The notes below the pieces were generated by a model that was not told the DNA's origin, ran no database searches, and was given only the letters and a program-made list of their open reading frames with translations. Below, in pieces: positions 20,916 to 29,480 of a stretch of DNA of 64,000 nt. The first letter of the stretch is position 1. Each line of letters starts with the position of its first letter. Both the position numbers and the translations under genes were made by a program. This stretch comes from Rugalucina vietnamica (lineage: Eukaryota; Mollusca; Bivalvia; Lucinida; Lucinidae): assembly GCA_964017185.1 (NCBI GenBank), contig OZ024875.1:62491043-62555042 (forward strand), given 5' to 3'.

Positions 20916-23140
20916 ATGGGTCGCCGAACCAATGCCAAAATGAAGGCAAAGAATAAGGCAAAGAGGAGACAATCACGTCTTACTAAAATACGTACATTTA
21001 AAAAAGCAGATAAAGTTGCACACGCCTCTAAATACATTAGAAATTTGTCCAATATAACACTGAAAGAAGCTGAGATTACAGCACTGGGCAAAGGTCTGAA
21101 ATTTGTACCAATTTCACAGCTAAAGTCTACAGAAATTGTACGAGCTTTCATGAATACAGAGCGAATCATGCGCTTAAAAGTCATGTTCAACAATGAACAG
21201 CAACCTGCTAAACGCACTGTTTTTAAAAGCAAATCAAGCTTTTCTCCTTTATATAGCACCTCGAATAATTTAGAAACATATCTATGCATGACTAAAATTG
21301 AACTTGCCAATGCTACATTCAGGAAAGCGTACAACTTAACAGCATCTGAGGCAAAAGCCCTGCGAAATCTAAAACTTCAAAATGATATAATCATCAGAAA
21401 CGCCGACAAAGGCAATACCGTAGTAATTCTAAACAAAGAAGACTACATTGAGGAAGGTCTTCGACAGTTAAACGATGGCATACATTATGAAAGAATTGAT
21501 AAAATTGATCTACAGCAAACAAAGAAGATCGTATCAAACCATATTGCATCTATGTACAATCAAAACGACATTGATAAATGTACATTTGATTTTCTATATG
21601 ATACATTTTCGGTACCGGAAACTCCATATATCTATTTTCTTCCAAAAATACACAAAGTAGCATCTATTTTACAATCGATAGACACACTGAAGAAAGACCC
21701 TAACATCAAAATAAGGGTTCCGGGTAGACCTATCATTGCCCAATGCGGTGCGGCCACGGAGAAAATCGGCCGTTTCCTTGACTATTTTCTGAAGCCTATA
21801 GTTCAAAAGCAGCACACGTTTATACGAGATACTAAAAATGTACAAGTAGGCAAAGATCAGGAAAAGGCGCAATCAGAAAAAGATTCCCACTCCAAAAACC
21901 GAGGTGGGAAAAAAACCAAACCAACAATCAGGTACTTATACCATGAAACATATCGTAAGCCGAATGAGCAGCTATTTTCCCAATAGGTGGCCACTCAGTT
22001 ACCTTAACTTAACTAAAAATATGAAAACATTCATAAGGCGCCAACAGCACAAAAAATTTTTCAAACACCAAGACATAAAACGAAAAGAACCACCACAGAA
22101 GTATCGACTTGGAACGATCAGTAACACAAAGTATTTATTGCCAAACTTGAACAATTGAAAGTGCCAAAGTCGGCGTTACTTATTACATATGATGTAACGT
22201 CACTATATACCAATTTGCGATTTGAAGAGCTATTGTCGTCCCTTGAAATTGAATTAGACAATAATAACAACATATCATATGCAATCCGAAGGCCGTGTAC
22301 GGCAAATCTGGTTAGGATTGCAGAAATTCTGCAACGAGTAACGAATTCTTGTTCAATGGCGACGCATACAAACAAATTATTGGGGCACCACAGGGCGCGG
22401 TCCCAAGTCCTGAAATCTGTGACATAGCAATATTTCATCACATAAACAAAATTATTGACAAATTCTCAGACAGTGATAATATAATGTTTCATGTTAGATT
22501 TCGGGATGATGGTTTCATCATATATAATGGCAATACGGAAAATGCGAATAAATTATTTGAAATTGCAAACAGCTCTCATGATCTATTGAAATTCACATAT
22601 GAAATATCATCCAGCTGTGCTGTATTTCTTGACACGCATATATACAAAGGCGATATTTTCAGCTCCTGTCAAACATTGGACATAAAGTGTCACACAAAAA
22701 CTACGGAAACATTCCAATATCTTCACCGTGATAGTTGTCACCCACCGTCAGTGTTCCGCTCATTTATGATAGGCGAAGTACACAGATACTTACGCAACAC
22801 AAACAACATGTCAGAATTTGAAAAGAAACTAACTGAATTCAAATCACACTTAATTGCAAGGGGGTACAAAATACCTGAAATAAACAAATGTTTACGAACA
22901 TTAAATTTCAACGACAGAAAGTACATACTAAACAAACCGAAAAAAGACAGTACTAATAGACCAGTTACGTTCTCTGTACGCTATCACCCATATGCCAGTA
23001 CAATCACAAAATGTCTGAATAAACACTGGCAACTGATAGAACAAGATGCAACACTATCAAAAATATTCACAACGAAAATTGCCATGGCTTTTAAAAAAGG
23101 AAAAACTATCGGTAATAAAATTACATGCAATAAAGTATAA
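20916..23140 (+). pseudogene. Penelope-type reverse transcriptase, interrupted
   Basis: ATG at 20916 opens a basic N-terminus, then family blocks: LSNITLKEAEITALGKGLKF, RNADKGNTVVILNKEDY, YIYFLPKIHK, GRPIIAQCGAATEKI. After the codons for D-T-K-N (21839) a copy of dispersed repeat E is inserted (21840-22133), then the frame resumes: KVPKSALLITYDVTSLYTN. A one-base frameshift near 22340 precedes FNGDAYKQIIGAPQGAVPS, the catalytic block RFRDDGF (two Asp kept), a FQYLHRDSCHP block and the terminal KKGKTIGNKI block. No GIY-YIG domain follows. Not functional as it stands; both lesions are visible. Confidence 0.75.
21840..22133 (+). mobile_element. Dispersed repeat E, copy 2, inside the reverse transcriptase
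   Basis: Starts GTACAAGTAGGCAAAGATCA and ends AACACAAAGTA. GTA stands at both ends and would be present once in the uninterrupted gene, consistent with a 3-bp target duplication. Net insertion is 291 bp, a multiple of three, but it brings in-frame stops. Closely similar to 9499-9790. Confidence 0.75.
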
Positions 23141-23740
23141 ATGAGAAAAATACAATGTACGCAAAGTCAAGAAAAATACTCTACCATTTAGTTACTACTG
23201 TTTCAAACTGCAAATCAAACAAAGTCATGCATAACATTTGATGATAGTATCAATTAAAAGTCATTAAATTTACAATCGGCGACTTTGAGACACGTGCCGC
23301 ATCAAACGATACCGAACTAAAGGCGGTAACTTGACACATGTGCTTCACAGGTTTTGAGTGATAACAGATTAAGTAAGGTGTTTGATAATGTACATCCACC
23401 AAACAAAGACAATGTTTGTCTTATCCTTACAAAAAAGACTCCTTAATGTAATAAAATATTGAAAAAGAAGTCTAATAAATTCATTCATAATGTTTTATAT
23501 TTCTTTAGACTTTATGAATATGAACATTGCAACCGGTACATTATAAAAAACTGATGTATTATCTACCCGCTCAAGCAACAACATCATTTATTTTACATAG
23601 TTCAATGTTGCATAACAGATTACTCATATTTATTATAGATTTTATTATACATAAATATTGCGGATGACCTCTGATGAGATTCGCCGCGGGGATTCAGCGA
23701 TATTTGCTGTGAAATAATGATATGAAGATAATATAAAATG
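23141..23740. other. 3' untranslated part of the Penelope-like element
   Basis: AT-rich and without a reading frame. It holds GACCTCTGATGAGATTCGCC (about 23663), a string resembling part of a hammerhead core, but no matching GAAA arm closes the fold. Confidence 0.35.
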
Positions 23741-23963
23741 TAGCCCATTATTAGACCAAACTTCTGTTTATAGATCCCCAAATAAGAATCGAAACATTGC
23801 TATGAGAACGTACCGAGTTAGCATAATTTTAGCATGGAGTCTCTCGTATTACAGAACGCGTAAATACAATGTACGCAAATCTATTAAGTTAATTTTGAAT
23901 AGCAATGTCAGGTCTATGTATGAAAAAGCAATAATAAGTGAGTTTGGGCTTTATTTTACATAT
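23741..23963 (+). repeat. Right direct terminal repeat of the Penelope-like element
   Basis: Near-identical copy of 18525-18747. It ends at TTTTACATAT, where the left copy continues into unrelated sequence, and lies about 35 bp from the inner edge of the right minisatellite array. Confidence 0.8.
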
Positions 23964-23999
23964 AATAATAATACTAGCATGGTATTACAATAAACACGC

Positions 24000-25860
24000 A
24001 TATTGTGAGGTTTAGACTTTTCGCGGACGTTCGCAGAAAGACAAATGTTTACGCAGAAAAAAATCCTCGTCTCCAATACAGCTGTGCGCATATACGCATA
24101 CCGATGGAGCTTGGAGTTTCCACGTACGTACGCTGAAATGCTGCACGGGTCTCTAAACAATACGATTCTGCGAACATGCACACATTGATAAGTGAGCCAG
24201 TTTCTGCGCATGTATAGGGCCTACATGAAAAGTAGGTAACATACGCGGAAAATCCGGTAGTGGAGTCGTATGCGCAGAAAATCCAGTAGTGGAATGTCTG
24301 CGTCTTTACGCAGAAATACTCCGCGTCTCTCTTACGATAGTTTCTGCGTGCATATATCTGAAATTTAAGAAACATACGCAGAAATTCCGGTTGCGGAGTC
24401 CCATGCGCAGAAAATTTATAAGTAGAGTCACATGCGCAGAAAATCCATTAGTGGAGTTTTTGCGACCATACGCAGATACACTCCGCGTCTCCATAAGGAT
24501 TTTGCGTACATGCGCACATTGCGAGGTCTGGAGTTTCTACGTACGTACGTGGGTTGGGATTTAAGTTCGTAGACTTTCTTCATAAAAGTTCAGATATTTG
24601 TAATAAAGAAATCAAAATTATATCATCTGAAAATACAATCCTTTACCTATCGTATGAGATATTAAACATACTTCTACTCATTATGGATGCAGCACAACAT
24701 TGTATTAAACACAATGACCCTCCATCACCCGGGGCACGCTGTGGAAACGTTGACGTCGAAATTACGTCAAATTTCAATAAATACCGGCATTAAAACGTCT
24801 GTTTTTGAACCAAACAACATGCCGTACCTTTAGTTACCTGCAAAATTGTCTTCAGGTATTTGTTAATTAATATTACCTAAATACTGCGATCATCAGAAAT
24901 GGCTGTAACACCGCATTTTAAGTGTATTATGCATATCCGTGCTGTAAAATAAGAATGTTGGCTATGGTGGTTGTAAACTGATTGTAGGCATGCACATTTC
25001 TCATCGTGTGAAGTTGAAATTGTGTCCATCTGACATCTCACATGCCATTTAAATACCACTGCAGTATCTGTTCTACAACTGTACATCAAATCACTATCAT
25101 TTTGAATATTTCTGTGGACCCTTTTGCAAATCAAATATAAGATGGCAGCATTGCCCTTGTTGCGACGTTGCTCAAAGCCATTTTTCAGTTACGCCGCACT
25201 ATTTATTTTCTCCAGTAACAAAATAAATCCTTCACATAATGCTTAAAATTTTAAATAAAGATAACACCATGATACTACGATGCCTCGATTTGATTAAGCT
25301 CAATTTTTTGTCTACAATATGGTAATAATTGGCATGTTCTTCAAAGTCTTATAGCTTCAGAATTATTCAAAATAGGACGTGCCCCGGGTAGCGAAACCTA
25401 GGTTGCTATGGAGACCATTTTAATGTACACTGCACAATATTTCTTGAAAAATATTTCAAAAAGGAAACAAGGAGACTTTGCTTCATTATAATAATGCATC
25501 AAATATTGGATAAATGCCGTAATATAAAATCAGTGACAAAAGTCTACGAACTTAAATCTCAACCCTCGTATGCCTGAAACAATAGTTACATGCGCAGAAA
25601 ATCGGGCCAGAAATGGAGTCCCATGCGCAGAAAATCCAGTAGTGGAGTGTGTGCGACCATACGCAAATATACTCCGCGTCACTATAAGGATTGTGCGTAC
25701 ATACGCACATCACGAGGTCTGGAGTTTCTGCGTACAGATACCTGAAACATTAGTTACATGCGCAGAAAATCCAGTAGTGGAGTCACATGCGCAGAAAATC
25801 CAGTAGTGGAGTGTGTGCGACCGTACGCAGACACTCCGAATTGGGATGAAAAATTAGCTC
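24000..25860 (-). repeat. Right inverted end of the 15.3-kb element, split by a nested transposon
   Basis: Minisatellite units inverted with respect to 10524-11420, at 24000-24550 and 25566-25860; subtracting the nested element leaves about 0.85 kb, similar to the left end. Shared blocks include GCAGAAAATCCAGTAGTGGA and GGTCTGGAGTTTCTGCGTAC. The inner edge has CCACGTACGTACG as on the left. Confidence 0.8.
24551..25565. mobile_element. 1.0-kb nested transposon with 27-bp inverted ends
   Basis: Ends GGGTTGGGATTTAAGTTCGT..AGACTTT and, inverted, AAAGTCTACGAACTTAAATC..TCAACCC. It interrupts one minisatellite unit between ACGTACGT and CGTATGCC. The interior has no recognised coding sequence. Target duplication is not clear because the target itself is a CGTA repeat. 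Confidence 0.75.
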
Positions 25861-25867
25861 GACTCTA
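25861..25867 (+). other. Right target-site duplication GACTCTA
   Basis: Direct copy of 10517-10523, directly after the right end of the 15.3-kb element and before the resumed reverse-transcriptase pseudogene. Confidence 0.75.
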
Positions 25868-26340
25868 TCAAACCTAATAAGTTGCGAAATGTATACACCA
25901 TAACAAGAAGCACGACGAGGAACGCCACCATCCAAAAACGGAAAATTTACTATATCAAAATCAAAGTCATCGCGCTTATCATAAATTTTAGAAGAAACAA
26001 ATCCATTTGCAACAGAAATATGTAGATCTAAAAAAGGGGACTTCGTTATCCGAGATATTGGCTTTGTTCAACTGTAGTTCAGATGGATAAATTTGATTGA
26101 CCATACCTTCAAAATAAGGGTTGTCAATGTTCAAAAGGTCATCGAGGTACCTAGAAGTGGAATTGAAAGCCTCGATAACATCAGCTTGATTATCATGGTT
26201 AATAAGAGAATCCATGAACTCTCTTTCGTAGCAGTATAAAAATAAATCAGCTACGTGAGGTACGCAATTTGTACCCATTGGAATTCCAACAATTTTTGCA
26301 GTATATTTTTCATCGAGAAACTCCCACATAATCAAACATA
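25868..26340 (-). pseudogene. Reverse-transcriptase pseudogene, central catalytic part
   Basis: On the minus strand: VGIPMGTNCVPHVADLFLYC, then STSRYLDDLLNIDNPYFEGM with the catalytic Asp pair, and SELQLNKANISDNEVPF. A one-base insertion in a T-run near 26032 shifts the frame; the continuation (SSKIYDKRDDFDFDIVNFPF, then YGVYISQLIRF) follows in another frame up to 25868, where the 15.3-kb element interrupts it. The rest is at 9959-10516. Several lesions, no N-terminus. Confidence 0.7.
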
Positions 26341-26530
26341 AAAAACCGGCGTGCAATTAAAGAAGGCAACATAATTATCAACCATGAATGGGTTAAAACT
26401 AAGCATGCAGACTGCTGCATAACATTATAGTTATATCTTATACGTTTGTAATTGTCATTGTCAGAGTCTTCTCGTTCATGTCTGTACATTTCAGACAGTT
26501 TGTTCAAAGGAACATTCATGAATGTGTCAG
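26341..26530 (-). pseudogene. Second C-terminal fragment of the same reverse-transcriptase family
   Basis: 26341-26455 matches 10145-10260 (NVMQQSACLV, ending at FFNCTP). It stands head-to-tail upstream of the central fragment, so two family copies, or a rearranged one, meet at 26340/26341. Sequence above 26455 (YRHEREDSDNDNYKR) does not match the other copy. Confidence 0.55.
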
Positions 26531-28230
26531 ATTCTGGGTCAGAACTAGATTCTGATGTTTGTGGAGGAATAGAAGCATCGCGTTACGGTGATCATTTCTG
26601 AAATCTCAAATGTTTGCAGTATTAGCATATCAGCATGCTCTTTACTACCTACAGTACAGTTGCGTTCAGTTATTAATGTACCCCTGTGATATTCAGAAAT
26701 AAATGGACAACTCTTCTTGTTATTTTAAAAATAACAAAATTATATTCAATATTTTATATACATTTTACAACCCATGCCTAAATCTAATGACTTTTCCTGC
26801 TGTGGTCATTCATAATTAGATAACAGTCACATTGTCAAAGTTTGACAAGGGCTTAAATTTCAAAAGAAACAGATGTGATAGTTTATCTTTTGATCATAAC
26901 ACTTCACACGTCTATTTTGCTACTATCCTCTCACAGGTGCACTAAAATGGCCATGTCCAGAGAAAAGGAAGAACATGTCGTAATGAATATATTGATGTTT
27001 TATCTTTATAAACATCATCATCATTAGCTTTAGAGGCAATCATTTAGAAGAACACAGATTATAATGTAGATTTATTATAGAACATTGCAGCTGAATGAAA
27101 TAAACTGTCCAGTCAAAATGGTTATTGTCTATTTATATGTATTTTCATGTGACACAGCTCTGTACTGCTAGGAGGACCCTTCATCAAAAGTATATGCCAG
27201 CTGTCTTCCTGGGGTGAACTGAGGTCGTTATATACTACAAAGGGTTTGCACATCCTTTGAAGACATATTTTACTGTTAGAAACAGGATGAAAGTTTAAGA
27301 AGGGAAAATTGAAAACGTCATTAGATTTAGGAATTGGTTGTATTAATGTCAATGGAAATATCACCGTTTCTTTCTTTCTCTAACCCTACGTAACTTTGGT
27401 GTCTAGATAACAAATCTGCGTTGGTATTTGTGGTGCCTTGAATATAATCAGTCACAGTAATACCCCGCCATACTTAATGCCCATAACTATATTTCCGGTT
27501 TTGCTTTGGGGCACTTTAATTAATTTAATATTTTATGATCAGTGGCACAGTTCAGTTATGCTGTTTAGCTAGGGGTTGCGTGTATCCCCTTAAACATTGG
27601 ATTCCTTTTGTAATCCTTCTGGGAGGTTAAGAAGTATTGGAAGAAAAAAAGCTAATAAAATTTGCCTTATGTCTTATGCTTATCATAGTGTAATTGCTAC
27701 ATTATATGAATCAAGCTTATCAGGACAAATGATCAAATTCGTAGACAAACAAGAAATAATTCCCAGGAAATAATTACACATCACCATCCAAGGTTTACAA
27801 TCACGTTGATTTTTGAGTACTATTAATCGGACATAACCAGTTAGCAAATTGGCCATATTTTTCTTAAAACTGTAAAACTGAATGAAATTTCATGGGGTAA
27901 GGTGCACATACCCTGGAATAGTACTATGTTTTGAATGGCGGTTTAATATGTGCGTTAGTTTAATAGATTACCGCGAGCAACCTCAGTATTAAAATACAAA
28001 TCCAGTTGCCGGACAAATCTATTTGAATATGAAGATGAGGCCTCGATAAATCAACGGAGGAACTAGACTAGACTATGTCGCTCATTAAACCGGCTGTTAT
28101 GTAACGGTTTAGAGCGTGCTTTTACCTCGTGAAAATTCATTCAGTTCAAGAAAAGTACAGCTGAATTGCTTTTAATTACTGGTTATGTCCGAATCCTAAT
28201 GATTTCACGTGATTGTCTCCACCGTGATCA
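26531..28230. other. Spacer without recognised features
   Basis: AT-rich, with scattered short open frames lacking motifs, including an 80-codon minus-strand frame at 27122-27364. No repeat family seen elsewhere in the window and no RNA gene was recognised. Confidence 0.45.
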
Positions 28231-28572
28231 TCTCTTAGTGGCGAGTCTTAAAAGGCTGGATTTTCCTGCACCTGGAGTATAAAAGGTCGAATTAATTGGG
28301 TGTCTTTTTGCTTGGACACCAGCCTGTCAACATCTCCCTGAGCTCTCCAATATACACCTTTCTTTCTTTCTTTCTGATGTATATTCCGCCTTTATATAGG
28401 CGCACCACCTTTCGGCGTAATAGTTAGTATTAGTTTTCACTACAACACTAAAATATGTGGAATGTATATAAAACACTGTGAAACAGTATATAAACAGATA
28501 AAAAGTCCGAACACAACTAAAATGTCCTTTATACAATATTTACACGTGCAAGGTCTTTAACTGTAGCAAGTG
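28231..28572. promoter_or_regulatory. Possible TATA box and pyrimidine repeat
   Basis: GGAGTATAAAAGGTCG at about 28275-28290 is a good TATA-box match for plus-strand transcription, and a short imperfect hairpin (GGTGTC..TTGGACACC) follows, then (CTTT)n at 28361. No matching gene start is seen downstream on the plus strand, so the site is unproven. It lies beyond the 3' end of the MYND ORF. Confidence 0.2.
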
Positions 28573-29328
28573 TTAAGTTTTCTTTGTCGCAGACTTCGCA
28601 ACAACAGAACATGCGAATCTGTGAAAATCCCAGTCTTTCTTCTGACAATCAACACTACAGTACTTGGTTATTTGACAACGTGAACAACGCTTGAGTTCAA
28701 CACCTGCTTGAGGTTGACGTTTGCAATTTGAACAAGTGTTGACTTCCGAAATCACTTCCGAAATGTCAAAAGAATTGTCGTCACTGTCAGTGTCTGTCTG
28801 CTGAAGAACCTCTAAGAGGAGGGCTCTTTCAGTCTCTATACTGATGTCAGAATCTGGTGACAAAACCTGCTTCTCAGAGCGCTTATCACTGCCACAGATT
28901 AAATCCTGAAGTTGACCGGTATTATCCTGATCACTACTGTCCTTTGTGGAAGTTACACAAGCAGGCTCCGGTTCTTGTAGAACGGCTGTGGGTTCCAGTT
29001 CTTGAAGAACGGTTGTGTTCACTTCTGAGGCAGGGCTTTTAGGCGAGTCAGCTTTCTCAGCTGTCTTCTTTTCCTGGAGGCGTTGTTTTCTGGCTCTTTG
29101 GCGTCTCAGCCTAGATGGCGATTTGTTCTTCTTTCCTGGTTTCCGTCTCACAGGAAATGGCGGCTGGTCACCTTCAACACTTTTGGCGCGAAATTCGCAT
29201 TTTACGAATAACGAGACATTTTCCAGATTCCGGGAAAGCTTCCACTGGTACCGGTGCTCGCTATCACTTTCCAACGTGTTGATGATGTGAATTATGGCAG
29301 TTGGGATAACACTGGGTAATTTTTCCAT
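28573..29328 (-). CDS. MYND-type zinc-finger protein (251 aa)
   Basis: Single uninterrupted frame from an ATG at 29328. Residues about 1-55 have no recognised fold. About 60-95 is strongly basic with PSRLRRQRARKQRLQEKK. The centre is acidic and low-complexity (Glu, Asp, Ser, Pro). Residues about 199-240 form a full MYND finger: C-x2-C, then CSRC, KYCSVDCQKKDWDFHRFAC, all zinc ligands present. MYND fingers bind proline-rich peptides in partner proteins. The PSRxRR basic block recurs in proteins I associate with bivalve and cnidarian repeats, and the ORF lies head-to-head with a LINE, so it may be element-derived. A host transcriptional adaptor is the alternative. Confidence 0.6.
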   Translation of the reverse strand: MEKLPSVIPTAIIHIINTLESDSEHRYQWKLSRNLENVSLFVKCEFRAKSVEGDQPPFPVRRKPGKKNKSPSRLRRQRARKQRLQEKKTAEKADSPKSPASEVNTTVLQELEPTAVLQEPEPACVTSTKDSSDQDNTGQLQDLICGSDKRSEKQVLSPDSDISIETERALLLEVLQQTDTDSDDNSFDISEVISEVNTCSNCKRQPQAGVELKRCSRCQITKYCSVDCQKKDWDFHRFACSVVAKSATKKT

Positions 29329-29480
29329 TGTTATTTCCAATAATTTTAACCGCGGTCAAAATTTCCGCCATGGTGGTGCGCCATCTTGCTCAGGAATAGT
29401 CAATGCTGATTGGATAATGCTTCAGGGAGGAAAGTTACCTGTGGAAATTTTGACAGCTCATATCAGCAGATAAAGTATTA

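Larger units (their letters stand above)
18525..23963 (+). mobile_element. Penelope-like retroelement (two ORFs, direct terminal repeats)
   Basis: Direct repeats of about 222 bp, nearly identical, lie at 18525-18747 and 23741-23963 and bracket ORF1 (19317-19796), a triple hairpin region (20687-20840) and a Penelope-type reverse transcriptase (20916-23140). Direct pseudo-LTRs are usual for Penelope-like elements. The reverse transcriptase ends right after its conserved terminal block without a GIY-YIG nuclease, so the element belongs with, or decayed toward, the endonuclease-minus forms. It lies inside the 15.3-kb element next to its right inverted end. Confidence 0.7.
10524..25860. mobile_element. 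15.3-kb element with minisatellite terminal inverted repeats
   Basis: The outermost sequences are inverted copies: left CAGGTAATATTTCATCCCAA, right (reverse complement) GAGCTAATTTTTCATCCCAA, both followed by TTCGGAGTGTCTGCGTACGG. They are flanked by the 7-bp direct duplication GACTCTA and split one reverse-transcriptase pseudogene into two halves in the right order and orientation. The inverted ends run about 0.9 kb each. No transposase, polymerase or integrase was recognised inside; the interior is filled with secondary insertions, including a Penelope-like element. TSD length 7 does not fit Polintons (6) or hAT (8) cleanly, so the superfamily is open. It is most simply a large non-autonomous DNA transposon swollen by nested insertions. 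Confidence 0.7.

Noticed and set aside
21840..22131. The insert in the reverse transcriptase as a GT-AG intron
   Set aside because: Splicing from GTACAAGT to AAAG would shift the downstream frame, and the same sequence is dispersed elsewhere as a repeat.
23655..23720. Hammerhead ribozyme core (CTGATGAG) near the Penelope-like terminal repeat
   Set aside because: The string is present but no matching stem II closure with GAAA and no cleavage-site stem could be drawn.
10524..25860. Polinton/Maverick identity of the 15.3-kb element
   Set aside because: Size fits, but the target duplication appears to be 7 bp, and no type B DNA polymerase, integrase, ATPase or capsid gene is visible.
28275..28290. 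TATA box as proof of a plus-strand gene
   Set aside because: No coding start or RNA gene follows; kept only as a low-confidence site.
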